From Pirellulales bacterium (GTDB lineage Bacteria; Planctomycetota; Planctomycetia; Pirellulales; UBA1268): DNA of 41,071 nucleotides. The notes beneath the pieces were generated by a model. It was not told the origin of the DNA. It searched no databases and was given only the letters and a program-made list of their open reading frames with translations. Below, one piece after another: positions 1-10,942 of this stretch (position 1 is its first letter; each line of letters opens with the position of its first letter). The stretch covers positions 1 through 41,071 of the forward strand of contig JAFMIU010000003.1 in the NCBI GenBank assembly GCA_017853835.1, given 5' to 3'. The translations under genes and the position numbers were made by a program.

Positions 1-69
1 GTGTTTTCATGCGCTGCCAGCCCGGTCGCCCTGGCAACCAGGGGGACGCGGCGGCAACGGGCGGAGCGA
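1..69 (-). other. Window-edge spacer downstream of the first PL11 gene, possible start of a further minus-strand gene
   Basis: The spacer holds a 6-bp inverted repeat, CCCTGG (29-34) and CCAGGG (38-43), with a 3-nt loop. It has no T-tract, so a terminator role is unsupported. A minus-strand ATG at 10-8 reads M-K-T before the window ends. It could be the first codons of the next gene of the lyase/sulfatase operon, but three codons prove nothing. Confidence 0.2.
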
Positions 70-2046
70 TCACTCGCCGCCGGAGCCGACCGTTCGAATC
101 GCCGGGCGGGGTGGCGCCGTCATGCCGTGCCCGAGATAGAAGCCTGGGTTTGGCGGCTTGTTGTAGACCACGTTCTGCCACACGAGCGACAGCCGATACT
201 GCGGATCATGCAGCAGTGTGACGAGTCGGAGGTCGGTCGGAATCGTGGTGGTGAAGAGGCGGAGCGCCTTGCCGCCCGGGGCGACGAGCAACATCTCCTC
301 GCGCCAATCGCCCAGCAGGTCGCCCGTGAGGGCCGGGCCTCGCCCAGCAGCCGACCCCTCGCACTGAAAGAGGCCCTCGCTCTGACCGGTGACAGGGTTC
401 CATTTCGTGACCCGTGTGATCGGCACCCGCGGCACGGCTGCTGCCTCCGGCGGCGGAACGGGCCCCGCGGCCGAATCAGGATTGAATCGCCGTCGCATAC
501 GCCCCCAGTCGCGACCCGTGATGAGGAGTTCGCGGAGAGGATCGCCATCCCACCAGAGGCACCAATCATTCTCACGCGGTGCGGGGCCAATCTGCTCCCC
601 GCGGGCCGTGCGCAGGCCGCCCGGTCCGCCCCAGGCCTCGAGACCGCGATGCCGGGGGTCGATGTCGGCCGCCATCCCGGACGGCACATCGACCGTCGGG
701 CTGTGGCTCCAGAGAATCTCACCCGTTCGCGCGTCGCGCATCGCGGCGCCGGGGGTGTTGAAGCGTTCGGCGTCGTCCTCGTTTTCCTGCACGCTGAAAA
801 CCTCGAGGCCGGGGCGATCCGGGTCGATGTCAGTGAGGTACATCACGTCGCCATGTCGCAGGCCGGAACTGGAGAGCCCCGTGCCGTCGTCGTCGACCAC
901 CATGGCCTGGTACACGATTTCGTCACGGCCGTCGTCGTCGACGTCGCCGACGCCGAGCGAATGGCCGCCCATGCCGGCGTAGGGCGAGGCATCGGCGTAA
1001 GGCGGATAGGACGAGCCGGTGTCAAAAACCCATCGTCGGGTCAGGCTCCCCTCATGGAAGTCCCACGCCACGATCGCGATCCGCCCATACACGCCTCGAC
1101 ACATCACGAGGCTGGGGTGCTCCCCGTCGAGGTAGGCGACACACGCGAGAAAGCGATCGCACCGGTTGCCGTAGGAATCATTGCCGGCGTTGCCCCCGAT
1201 GCCTCCCCAGCCATTGATCGGCGCCCGGCCGGGCACGTAGTCCACCGTTGCGAGCGCCTTGCCCGAAACGCCTGAAAACACCGTGAGAAACTCGGAGCCG
1301 TCGAGGATGCGGCCGTCGCGATTCGACCCCGGCTGGAGCGTGCGCCAATCCTTGTCGGCATCGCCGATCACCACACCTGTGCCATCCGTGGTGCCATCGG
1401 CGGTTTTGCAGGCCACTTCGGCGCGGCCGTCGCCATCGAGGTCGTACACCATGAACTGGGTGTAGTGCTCGCCCTCGCGGATGTTGCGGCCCAGGTTGAT
1501 CCGCCAGAGGTGCGTGCCGTCAAGTTCGTAGGCATCGAGGATCGGCTCGCCCGTCACGCCCGCCGATCCGTTGTCGCGCGGACGGTTGGTCTGATGGATC
1601 ACGATCTCGAGTTCACCGTCACCATCGAGATCGCCCACGGAGGCGTCCCCAAGCCGATATCCCTCGATCGGCTGAATCGGTATGTCGAGGAAGTCGTGCT
1701 TCCACGCGGAAACCGTCCGGCTGGCCGGCCCTTCCTCACCCGCCGTGACGGGCCGCACGTGATACGCGAGGGTCGCGGTGGGGTCGGCATCGGCGTCGAC
1801 GAGGCTGGTCGGACCACGAAGGGGTTCGCGGTTCACCTTCACGGCAACGCCGCCGTCCGTCTGGCGATACACATTGAAGGCGATCGATTCGGGGTCGGTG
1901 CCGAACAACCGCCATCCGACAAACATTCCCCCGTCGGGCCGAGGTACCGCCACGATGCCTCGCGACAGGCTCTCCATCTGCCGCTCGGCGGCGTGCGATC
2001 CGACGAACGCGCCCCCCGCCATGAGCGCGAGCACCATTCGACGCAT
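70..2046 (-). CDS. Rhamnogalacturonan lyase, polysaccharide lyase family 11
   Basis: Predicted exported enzyme that cleaves the rhamnose-galacturonate backbone of rhamnogalacturonan I by beta-elimination. The ~658-residue protein starts with a signal peptide (MRRMVLALMAGGAFVGSHAA) and an Fn3-like beta domain (about 20-130). A calcium-dependent beta-propeller follows, rich in D-x-D-G-D repeats such as DLDGDGELEI, DLDGDGRAEV and DVDDDGRDEI. The end has the family's GDWREE and LYLGHG-like (FYLGHG) blocks. Length fits YesW-type PL11 enzymes plus a leader. I chose the ATG at 2046 because the GAGGAAGAGG stretch just upstream can act as a ribosome site and the signal peptide then begins cleanly. A GTG at 2070 in the same frame is the alternative. 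It lies 24 bp after the sulfatase stop, so the two are probably co-transcribed. No dockerin or sorting signal is present, unlike the second PL11 at 29.8-33 kb. Confidence 0.93.
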   Translation of the reverse strand: MRRMVLALMAGGAFVGSHAAERQMESLSRGIVAVPRPDGGMFVGWRLFGTDPESIAFNVYRQTDGGVAVKVNREPLRGPTSLVDADADPTATLAYHVRPVTAGEEGPASRTVSAWKHDFLDIPIQPIEGYRLGDASVGDLDGDGELEIVIHQTNRPRDNGSAGVTGEPILDAYELDGTHLWRINLGRNIREGEHYTQFMVYDLDGDGRAEVACKTADGTTDGTGVVIGDADKDWRTLQPGSNRDGRILDGSEFLTVFSGVSGKALATVDYVPGRAPINGWGGIGGNAGNDSYGNRCDRFLACVAYLDGEHPSLVMCRGVYGRIAIVAWDFHEGSLTRRWVFDTGSSYPPYADASPYAGMGGHSLGVGDVDDDGRDEIVYQAMVVDDDGTGLSSSGLRHGDVMYLTDIDPDRPGLEVFSVQENEDDAERFNTPGAAMRDARTGEILWSHSPTVDVPSGMAADIDPRHRGLEAWGGPGGLRTARGEQIGPAPRENDWCLWWDGDPLRELLITGRDWGRMRRRFNPDSAAGPVPPPEAAAVPRVPITRVTKWNPVTGQSEGLFQCEGSAAGRGPALTGDLLGDWREEMLLVAPGGKALRLFTTTIPTDLRLVTLLHDPQYRLSLVWQNVVYNKPPNPGFYLGHGMTAPPRPAIRTVGSGGE

Positions 2047-2070
2047 GCACCACCCTCTTCCTCGACGCAC

Positions 2071-3515
2071 TCAGTCGCCCGCCGCCGGATGATCCGGCAG
2101 CCGCCCCTCAGCATAGCGACGAGCCAGTGCGGAGAGATGTTTGACGAGATCGGCATGTTGCGGATCTGCGGCACGGTTCACCTGCTCGTCGGGGTCGGCA
2201 GCGGGGTCGATGAGCATGACACCCTCACCTCGCCCGAAGAATTCGGCAAAGTGCCATCGCCTCGTGCGAATCGCAACGCCGGTCAGGGTGATGCCATTTT
2301 CACTCCACGACGCAAACGCCGGTCGGTCGTCGACGTCGGCCTGGGGACTGCGGAGCAGCTCGACCAGACTTCGACCCTCGAGCCCCTCGGGCGCAGGAAC
2401 CCCGCAGAGATCGCAGAGCGTGGGATAGAGGTCGATCATTTCCACCACGGCTGCGCACGCCGTGCCCGCCGACGTCACCCCCGGAGCTCGAATCAGCAGT
2501 GGCGTGCGGAGCCCCTGCTCCCAGAGCGACCCGGCCTTCGACCATTTCCCCTTCTCGCCAAGCTGATAGCCATGGTCGCCCCAAAATACCACGATGGTCG
2601 ATGACGCGAGACCGAGACGTTCCAACTCGTCGAGCACCCGTCCGGCGTTGAAATCCATCCAGGCACTCGACGCGAGATACGCCCGAATCATCTCGCGAGC
2701 CGACTCCGGCGTTGACGAGCGACCGACGAAGAGATCGGCGTTGCGCGGGCGGATGCTGCCGGCCGGAAACCCGGCAGGCACGGTGGGCTCGGGGGCGTAG
2801 TCACGTGGAGGGGAAGGCTTTCTCCATCGATCAGGTCGTAACACCATTGCGGAGCCTCCGGCGGACTGTGCGGCTTGTGGAATCCGCAGGCGAGAAAAAA
2901 GGGCTCCGACGAAGGAGCGTTGGCTCGCTCGCGGAGGGCGCGAATGGCCCTGTCGGCGATCCGGTGGTCGCCGGTGCCCTTCCCGTCGCCCGGAAGCACG
3001 ATCCACCGATCCGAACGTTCCGTCTTCGACAGCACATGCCCGTCCGCACCGCGTTCATCGTGTTCCGGCGGCTCGGCGGTCGCCCCGGAGCCGAAGTGCC
3101 GCGGAACACCCCCCTCGGTCCAGGCCTCGGTGTCGTCGATCCCCCCGTGAAAGATTTTGCCGGCGGCGATCGTGCGATAGCCGCTGTCCTTGAACCGTCG
3201 CGGCAGGCTCACGGCCTGCGGGCACGTGACACCAAACCAGTCACGATTGCCGAGCACCCCAAGGGAGGTGGGATGCCGACCGGTGAGCATCGAACTTCGT
3301 GATGGATTGCAGAGCGGAAACTGACAGTACGCACGATCCCATCGCATCCCGCTGGCGGCGAGCGCATCGAGATGGGGCGTGTGGGCGACCCTGCTGCCGT
3401 AGCAGCCCATCTCGGTGCGAAGGTCGTCGGCGATCACGAGAAGCACATTGGGCCTCTCGCCCGCCAGCGCGATGGCCGCGGCCATCGACCCCACCACGAA
3501 TGTCAGCCATTTCAT
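2071..3515 (-). pseudogene. Formylglycine sulfatase, iduronate-2-sulfatase/choline-sulfatase type, interrupted by a -1 frameshift
   Basis: Exported sulfatase that would remove sulfate esters from a glycan. The first frame starts at the ATG at 3515 with a signal peptide. It holds the N-terminal metal site (VIADDLRTEMG, residues ~28-38) and the C-x-P-S-R formylglycine motif with the modified Cys at residue 69. It continues through FHKPHSPP and breaks near 2810. The rest, in the next frame to the stop at 2071, has DHGYQLGEKGKWSK, the LYPTLCDLCG block and a normal C-terminus. Adding one C to the C4 run (plus-strand GGGG, 2810-2813) restores a continuous reading, DGESLPPPRDYAPEP, of about 481 residues, the normal family length. 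All motifs on both sides are intact, so decay is recent or the indel is an assembly error. Without repair the first product ends early and lacks the C-terminal active-site half. It is upstream of PL11 and divergent from GH106. Confidence 0.85.
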
Positions 3516-3584
3516 GTCGCTCTTTCCCCAGGGCGTGCCACGACCAGCCGTCGCCGTCGGCCCGTTCACGATACAGTGGCGGTG

Positions 3585-6500
3585 ATGTCCCGCACCATCT
3601 GGAACTGTTCTGCCGTGAAGATCGCTCACCGTGTCCGAGCCGCCCTCGTGGCGTCGATGGCCCTCGCGGCCATGATGCCGTTGCTCTCGTGCGCCCAATC
3701 CTGGGAATCGCTCCAGGAGGAATTTCGAAGTCCGCCCGCCGAGTCCCGACCGAGCACCTTCTACTACTGGATGAACGGCAACGTCTCCCGCGAGGGGATC
3801 ACGGCCGACCTCGAGTCGATGAGCCGCATCGGACTCGGAAGCGTCATGATCTTCGACGGCGGCGTGTTTATTCCGAAAGGGCCCGTCGATTACCTCGGCG
3901 CCGAGTGGCTCGATCGGATCGACCATGCCGTGCGTGAGGCGGGCCGGCTTGGAATGAAGGTCGGCCTCCACAACGCACCCGGCTGGTCGAGCAGCGGCGG
4001 CCCATGGATCACCCCGGAGCATTCGATGCAGCAGCTCGTGTGGTCGGACGTGACCGTCACCGGGCCCGGGCCGATCACGATGAAGCTCCCGCAGCCCACC
4101 ACCAAGGAGGGCTTCTATCGCGACGCCCGCGTCGTGGCATTCCCGGCGCCGGAGGGCGAAACCTCCCCGTATCACGCATCGGTTCGCGAGGCGGTGGTGG
4201 AAGGGGGTGACGTTCCACGCCCCATCGACATCGCCAGGCTCGTCGATGGCGATCATGCCACCCATGTGCCGCTCGACCGTGGTGAGTCGATCGTCGTGCG
4301 ACTGGACCGACCGTTTCAGGCACGGTCCGTCACGCTCGTCGCGGCACCTGGCAGCGGTGCCGTTCGTCTGCTCGTGGAGGTTTCCGACGATGGAACGGAT
4401 TATCAACGTGTGACGGAGGTGTCGCTGTCACCACCACGGGGCATCGAATACCCGGGCATTGCCACCTTTGATGCCGTCTCTGGCCGAGCCTATCGGATCA
4501 CGCCGACGAAGGCCTGCCGACTCGGTGAGGTGTGGCTTCACGGTGGCCCGCGGATCGATCGGTGGAACGCCAAAGGGAACTTTTCCTTCCAGATGCCCCG
4601 GCCGGCGGAGGTGCCGCCCGACCTCCCAGCCGATCAGGTGATCGATCCAGCCTGTGTGCGCGACATCTCAGCCCATCTCGACAGTTCCGGAACGCTCACC
4701 TGGGATGCACCGCCGGGCATCTGGACGATCCTCCGGTTCGGCCACACATCGACCGGCCAACGCAACATCTCGGCGCCGGCCGCCGGCCATGGGCTCGAGA
4801 GCGACAAAATGAGCCGCCGGGCCACCGACTTCCACTTCCAGCACACGATCGACGCCGTCCGCCACCGCCTCGGACCGCAGCCCAACGCCCTCGCCCAGGT
4901 GCTGATCGACAGCTACGAGGTGGAGATGCAGAACTGGACGGCCGACTTTCCAGCGGAGTTCGAAGCCCGCACCGGCTATTCGGCGATCCCCTTTCTGCCT
5001 GCCATGACCGGCCGGTTCGTCGGCAGCGCACTGGAGTCGGATAAGTTTCTCTATGACGTGCGCCGCGCCCAGGCCGACCTCGTCGCCGACGTCTACTACG
5101 GGCGGATGCGGGAACTCTGCCACGAGCGAGGTCTCACCTTCCTCGTCGAGCCGTATGGTCCCGGGCCGTTCGACGAAATGCAGGTCGCGGGCAGAGCCGA
5201 CATCCCGACGACCGAGTTCTGGGCCCGTACGCCATGGGGCGACAACCGCGTGGTCGAGTCGGTGGCCTCGGCCGCCCACGTGTATGGACGATCGATCATC
5301 GCGGCCGAGTCGTTCACGGCTGAGGATCGCACCGGGAGGTGGCTCGAACATCCCTACGCCCTCAAGCCCGTCGGCGACCTGATGTTCGCCCTCGGGTTCA
5401 ACCACGCTTTTTTCCATCGCTTCGTGCATCAGCCCAACACGCACGCCGCGCCCGGCATGACGATGGGGCCGTGGGGCATCCACTTCGACCGCACCAACAC
5501 ATGGTTTGGCCAGGCTCGCCCATGGATCGACTACCTCTCGCGCTGCCAGCATCTGCTGCGGCAGGGAGTGCCCGTCGCCGATGTGCTCGTGCTCGTGGGT
5601 GAACGCACTCCGGAGGTGGCCCAGGAGCGGCGGCCGACCATGCCCCCCGGCTACCGCTACGACCTCGTCAACGCGGAGGTGCTGCATCGCCGCGTGTCGA
5701 TCGACGACGGCCGCATCGTACTGCCTGAAGGAACGGCCTACCGGGTGCTCATGATTCCCGACGATGTCACCGGGATGACCTGCTCGTTGCTTTCTCGGCT
5801 CCGCGAACTCGTAACGGCCGGCATGACGATCGTCGGCCCGCCGCCCCGCGTGCCGTTGTCGCGGCGCGTCGACCCCGGCACCGAAGGATTTGAGGACCTG
5901 GTGTCAGCGATCTGGGGGACCGACGCCTCCTCCCCGTCTGGGCACGCCCTCGGGGCGGGTCGTGTCTATTCTGGCCGGCCGATCGCCGACGTGCTCGTCC
6001 GTATGGGCGTGACGGAAGACTTCCGGTGCTCCGCCCTGCGAGCCGATGCGGCCGTGGCGTGGACGCATCGGCGAATCGCCGGTGATGACGTCTATTTTGT
6101 GGCCAACCGTCGCCGGCGTGAGGATCGTATCGTCTGCGAGTTTCGCACGGCCGGCCATGCCCCCGAGATCTGGCGGCCCGACTCGGGACTGATCGACAGG
6201 CCTGCCGTTTTTGCCGACGACGGACGGGTCACGCTGCCGATGACGATGGACCCTGCCGAGTCGGTCTTCGTGGTCTTTCGCCGTCCAGGCGTCGGCCGGC
6301 CACGTCATACACTCAGCAGGAATGGCCATCCTCTGCTGACAGCCTCGCCTTTTGAACATCCGTCCCCTCCGACGGATCGCGTCGGTTCCTTCACCATCAG
6401 CACCTGGATCAAGCCCGACACCGACATCCGCGAGATGCCTCCGGAGGGCACGACGGGGAGCGTGCCGTGGCGCGGAAAAAACTACGTGCTGCCTGCCGTT

Positions 6501-7559
6501 GATGGCGAGAACTGGCACGGCCCTGGGCACGTGGGCCTGGGAATCGCCGCCGGACGCAACGGCGTCTACGTCATGGAGCGCGGCGCCCACGAGTCGCCGG
6601 CCGTGCTCGTGGCGCAGACACCCATCACTGGATGGACCCATCTGGCGATCACTTACCACGAGGGCAAACCCTCGTTGTATCTGAACGGCCGCCTCGTGCA
6701 CGGAGGTCTCGTGAGCGGCAAGATCGTTCACGCCACGACCGATGCCCCGCCGGGGCCCGGGGTCACCCACTACTTCGAAGGCGATCACACCGACCTTCGA
6801 CTCGACGACGAGCCACTCGCCGTGACAACGGTCGCGGCGCTGGTGAAGGCCGGTCTTCCCGATCCTCCTCCACCGCTGGCTGCGGTGTGGCAGGACGACG
6901 TCGCCGCGGCGTCGGCGGTTGTGTGGGAGTCGGGAACCTACGCGTGCGATCGCGAGCCGGGCGTGACGGCCGAGGTGCCGGCGTCGATGACCGTCGGTGG
7001 GCCATGGCAGGTGTCGTTTCGCTCGTCAGCGGCCGTGCCGTCGCCGATCGCCCTCGATCGTCTGGAGTCTTTGTCGCGCCATGCCAACCCCGATGTTCGT
7101 CACTTTGCCGGCACCGCGACCTACTCCACCACCTTCCCCATGCCCTCGACGCCTCTCGCCAAGGGGCATCGAATCGTGCTCGATCTAGGACGCGTCGAGG
7201 TGATGGCCGACATCCGAGTCAATGGACGGCCGGTTGGCTTGCTGTGGAAGCCCCCTTTTCGGATCGACATCTCGTCGGCGGTCGTTCCTGGCGACAACAC
7301 GGTCGAGGTCGACGTGACGACCCTCTGGCCCAATCGACTGATCGGTGACGAACAGTCCCCGCCGGAAAACGACTACGACGCCACGGGGGCCATCACCCGC
7401 CTTCCGGACTGGTACCGGGCGAGCCTGCCCAAGCCTCCCGGTTCCCGCAGCACCTTCTCAACGTGGCGATTTTTTTCGCCAGACGATCCGCTGCTGGAGT
7501 CCGGACTCCTTGGCCCGGTGCGGATCCGCCACGCCATCATCCTTCCGCTCGCCCCCTGA
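3585..7559 (+). CDS. Alpha-L-rhamnosidase-like glycoside hydrolase, family GH106, with a LamG-like insertion
   Basis: Predicted exported enzyme that releases terminal alpha-L-rhamnose from rhamnogalacturonan side chains or oligomers made by the lyases. The 1324-residue protein has an N-terminal hydrophobic leader ending PLLSCAQS, which could be a lipobox or a signal peptidase I site. The GH106 entry motif FYYWMNGNVSREGI follows, then a TIM-barrel region with IFDGGVF and LHNAPGWSSSGGPW. Acidic segments LIDSYEVEMQNW and AAESFTAED are candidates for the catalytic glutamates by family analogy. A LamG/concanavalin-like domain (about 930-1105, FTISTWIKPD to TDLRLDDEPL) lies before the C-terminal beta-sandwich (DLGRVEVMADIRVNG, LWPNRLIGDEQ). 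I placed the start at 3585 because upstream in-frame codons overlap the divergent sulfatase and look non-coding. A GTG at 3615 is an alternative. GH106 proteins are usually nearer 1100 residues, and the insertion accounts for the excess. Confidence 0.88.
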   Translation: MSRTIWNCSAVKIAHRVRAALVASMALAAMMPLLSCAQSWESLQEEFRSPPAESRPSTFYYWMNGNVSREGITADLESMSRIGLGSVMIFDGGVFIPKGPVDYLGAEWLDRIDHAVREAGRLGMKVGLHNAPGWSSSGGPWITPEHSMQQLVWSDVTVTGPGPITMKLPQPTTKEGFYRDARVVAFPAPEGETSPYHASVREAVVEGGDVPRPIDIARLVDGDHATHVPLDRGESIVVRLDRPFQARSVTLVAAPGSGAVRLLVEVSDDGTDYQRVTEVSLSPPRGIEYPGIATFDAVSGRAYRITPTKACRLGEVWLHGGPRIDRWNAKGNFSFQMPRPAEVPPDLPADQVIDPACVRDISAHLDSSGTLTWDAPPGIWTILRFGHTSTGQRNISAPAAGHGLESDKMSRRATDFHFQHTIDAVRHRLGPQPNALAQVLIDSYEVEMQNWTADFPAEFEARTGYSAIPFLPAMTGRFVGSALESDKFLYDVRRAQADLVADVYYGRMRELCHERGLTFLVEPYGPGPFDEMQVAGRADIPTTEFWARTPWGDNRVVESVASAAHVYGRSIIAAESFTAEDRTGRWLEHPYALKPVGDLMFALGFNHAFFHRFVHQPNTHAAPGMTMGPWGIHFDRTNTWFGQARPWIDYLSRCQHLLRQGVPVADVLVLVGERTPEVAQERRPTMPPGYRYDLVNAEVLHRRVSIDDGRIVLPEGTAYRVLMIPDDVTGMTCSLLSRLRELVTAGMTIVGPPPRVPLSRRVDPGTEGFEDLVSAIWGTDASSPSGHALGAGRVYSGRPIADVLVRMGVTEDFRCSALRADAAVAWTHRRIAGDDVYFVANRRRREDRIVCEFRTAGHAPEIWRPDSGLIDRPAVFADDGRVTLPMTMDPAESVFVVFRRPGVGRPRHTLSRNGHPLLTASPFEHPSPPTDRVGSFTISTWIKPDTDIREMPPEGTTGSVPWRGKNYVLPAVDGENWHGPGHVGLGIAAGRNGVYVMERGAHESPAVLVAQTPITGWTHLAITYHEGKPSLYLNGRLVHGGLVSGKIVHATTDAPPGPGVTHYFEGDHTDLRLDDEPLAVTTVAALVKAGLPDPPPPLAAVWQDDVAAASAVVWESGTYACDREPGVTAEVPASMTVGGPWQVSFRSSAAVPSPIALDRLESLSRHANPDVRHFAGTATYSTTFPMPSTPLAKGHRIVLDLGRVEVMADIRVNGRPVGLLWKPPFRIDISSAVVPGDNTVEVDVTTLWPNRLIGDEQSPPENDYDATGAITRLPDWYRASLPKPPGSRSTFSTWRFFSPDDPLLESGLLGPVRIRHAIILPLAP

Positions 7560-7614
7560 ACGTGAACCACCCAGAGGTCCTGCGGTCGATCGTGCCACGT
7601 CCGTCACGAGTCGT

Positions 7615-7622
<8 letters not shown>
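7558..7622. terminator. 10-bp inverted repeat spanning two convergent stop codons
   Basis: GAACGTGAAC (7558-7567) and GTTCACGTTC (7613-7622) are perfect reverse complements, separated by 45 nt. The left arm overlaps the TGA of the rhamnosidase gene (7557-7559). The right arm contains the TGA of the ABC-F gene (complement of 7615-7617). The symmetry suits a bidirectional 3'-end structure. The long loop and missing T-tract make a classical intrinsic terminator doubtful. Confidence 0.35.
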
Positions 7623-9435
<1,813 letters not shown>

Positions 9436-9583
9436 GGATGGGCTGCGGGGGGATCAGTCGCGGAACGTGGATCATCAAGCGTAACGGACCGCTCACCCGG
9501 CGCACATCCGAATGGTCTGCGGCATCGTCGGCATCGGGAGGTACGATACCGTCATTCCCACCACGCTCACCAGCACCCTGTCC

Positions 9584-10942
9584 ATGTCCTCCGCAGACCC
9601 TCTTCGCGAACAGACGGCCCTCCTGGGGGCCCTGGTGAAGTGGTTGGCCCTGGCGATCCCCCTCGGCGGGATCGTCGGCTCTGCCGTCGCCCTCTTTCTG
9701 TGGTCGCTCGACTGGGCCACGGCAGCACGCCTCAGCCATCCATGGCTGCTCTGGATGCTGCCCGTGGCCGGGGCGGGTATTGGATGGCTCTATCGTTCCC
9801 TTGGCGAATCGGTCGAGGGAGGCAACAACCTCGTCGTCGAACAGATACACGACGATGGGGGCGCCATTCCGCTGAGGATTGCACCGCTCGTCCTCATCGG
9901 CACGGTCGCCACCCACCTCTGCGGCGGCTCGGCCGGGCGCGAGGGAACCGCCGTGCAGATGGGAGCGGGACTGGCCGCCGGATTGATCCGTTGGGCACCG
10001 TGGCTCGAACGCCGCGACATTCCGCTGGTGATCATGGCCGGGGTGGCCGCCGGCTTCGGAGGAGTGTTCGGCACCCCCGTGGCAGGCATGCTTTTCGCGC
10101 TCGAGGTTCCCACCATCGGTCGCATGCGATATGCGGCCATTGTGCCCTGCCTGGCCGCGGCCATTGCGGCCGACCGCACATGCACGGCATGGGGCATCCA
10201 CCACACCCCCTACCCCACGATCACCCTCGAGTCGCCGACTCTCCCGCTTCTCATCCTCTGCGGCATGGGAGGTGTCGTGTTCGGACTTGCCAGCAGGGTG
10301 TTTGCCGAGTCCGTGCACGCAGCGCACTCGTTTTTCTCATGGCTTCTTCCGTCCACCGTGCTTCGGCCGGCGGTCGGGGGCTGCCTGATCCTCGCGCTGA
10401 CCTGGCTGGTGGGCACCCGCGACTATCTGGGACTTGGGGTGGCGAGCCCTAACCCGTCCGACATCACGATTCTTTCGGCATTTTCGTCGGGTGGGGCCGA
10501 TCGCTGGAGTTGGCTCGCGAAAATCCTCTTCACCGCCATCACGCTGGGGGCCGGATTCAAGGGGGGAGAGGTGACCCCACTTTTTTACGTGGGGGCCACG
10601 CTCGGCAATGCCCTCGCCCTCGCGATGGGCCTATCGACCGACCTCTTTGCCGCGTTGGGTTTCGTGGCCGTCTTTGCCGGAGCCGCCAACACCCCGCTGG
10701 CGTGCACCGTCATGGCGGTGGAACTCTTTGGTGGCGACATACTCGTTCCCGCCACCGTTGCATGCGTGACGGCCTACCTCGCAAGCGGACATTCCGGGAT
10801 CTACCTCTCGCAACGAATCGAAACACCCAAAACCTCGCACACCCCATGGCATCCCGACGCCTCGCTGCGGTCGGTGCGGTCGACCGTCACCTCCTCGGCG
10901 TCGGCCATGGCCACCATCATGCCTCGGGGTAACGATTCATAA
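9584..10942 (+). CDS. CLC-family anion transporter, probably a CLC-F type fluoride/proton antiporter
   Basis: Polytopic inner-membrane transporter of ~452 residues, rich in hydrophobic helices, with no CBS domains. The usual CLC selectivity motif GSGIP is replaced by GGNNL (79-83). The second motif is GREGTAVQMG (118-127), retaining the gating glutamate at 120. Both features are those I know from the fluoride-exporting CLC-F clade, which swaps fluoride against protons and protects against environmental fluoride. A third motif, GGEVTP, precedes the last helices. I chose ATG 9584 because the residues upstream (MVCGIVGIGRYD...) do not resemble a CLC terminus. No crcB-type fluoride riboswitch was seen between 9436 and 9583. 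The C-terminal tail is Ser/Thr-rich and overlaps the 3' end of the convergent HD-GYP gene by 26 bp. A general chloride channel remains possible. Confidence 0.85.
   Translation: MSSADPLREQTALLGALVKWLALAIPLGGIVGSAVALFLWSLDWATAARLSHPWLLWMLPVAGAGIGWLYRSLGESVEGGNNLVVEQIHDDGGAIPLRIAPLVLIGTVATHLCGGSAGREGTAVQMGAGLAAGLIRWAPWLERRDIPLVIMAGVAAGFGGVFGTPVAGMLFALEVPTIGRMRYAAIVPCLAAAIAADRTCTAWGIHHTPYPTITLESPTLPLLILCGMGGVVFGLASRVFAESVHAAHSFFSWLLPSTVLRPAVGGCLILALTWLVGTRDYLGLGVASPNPSDITILSAFSSGGADRWSWLAKILFTAITLGAGFKGGEVTPLFYVGATLGNALALAMGLSTDLFAALGFVAVFAGAANTPLACTVMAVELFGGDILVPATVACVTAYLASGHSGIYLSQRIETPKTSHTPWHPDASLRSVRSTVTSSASAMATIMPRGNDS

Noticed and set aside
1..1275. Plus-strand open frame opposite the first PL11 gene
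   Set aside because: No domain, shadow composition, and the minus strand encodes a clear PL11 enzyme.
9436..9583. Fluoride (crcB) riboswitch upstream of the CLC
   Set aside because: No GG-x-GATGG-type core or its partner pseudoknot was found by eye.
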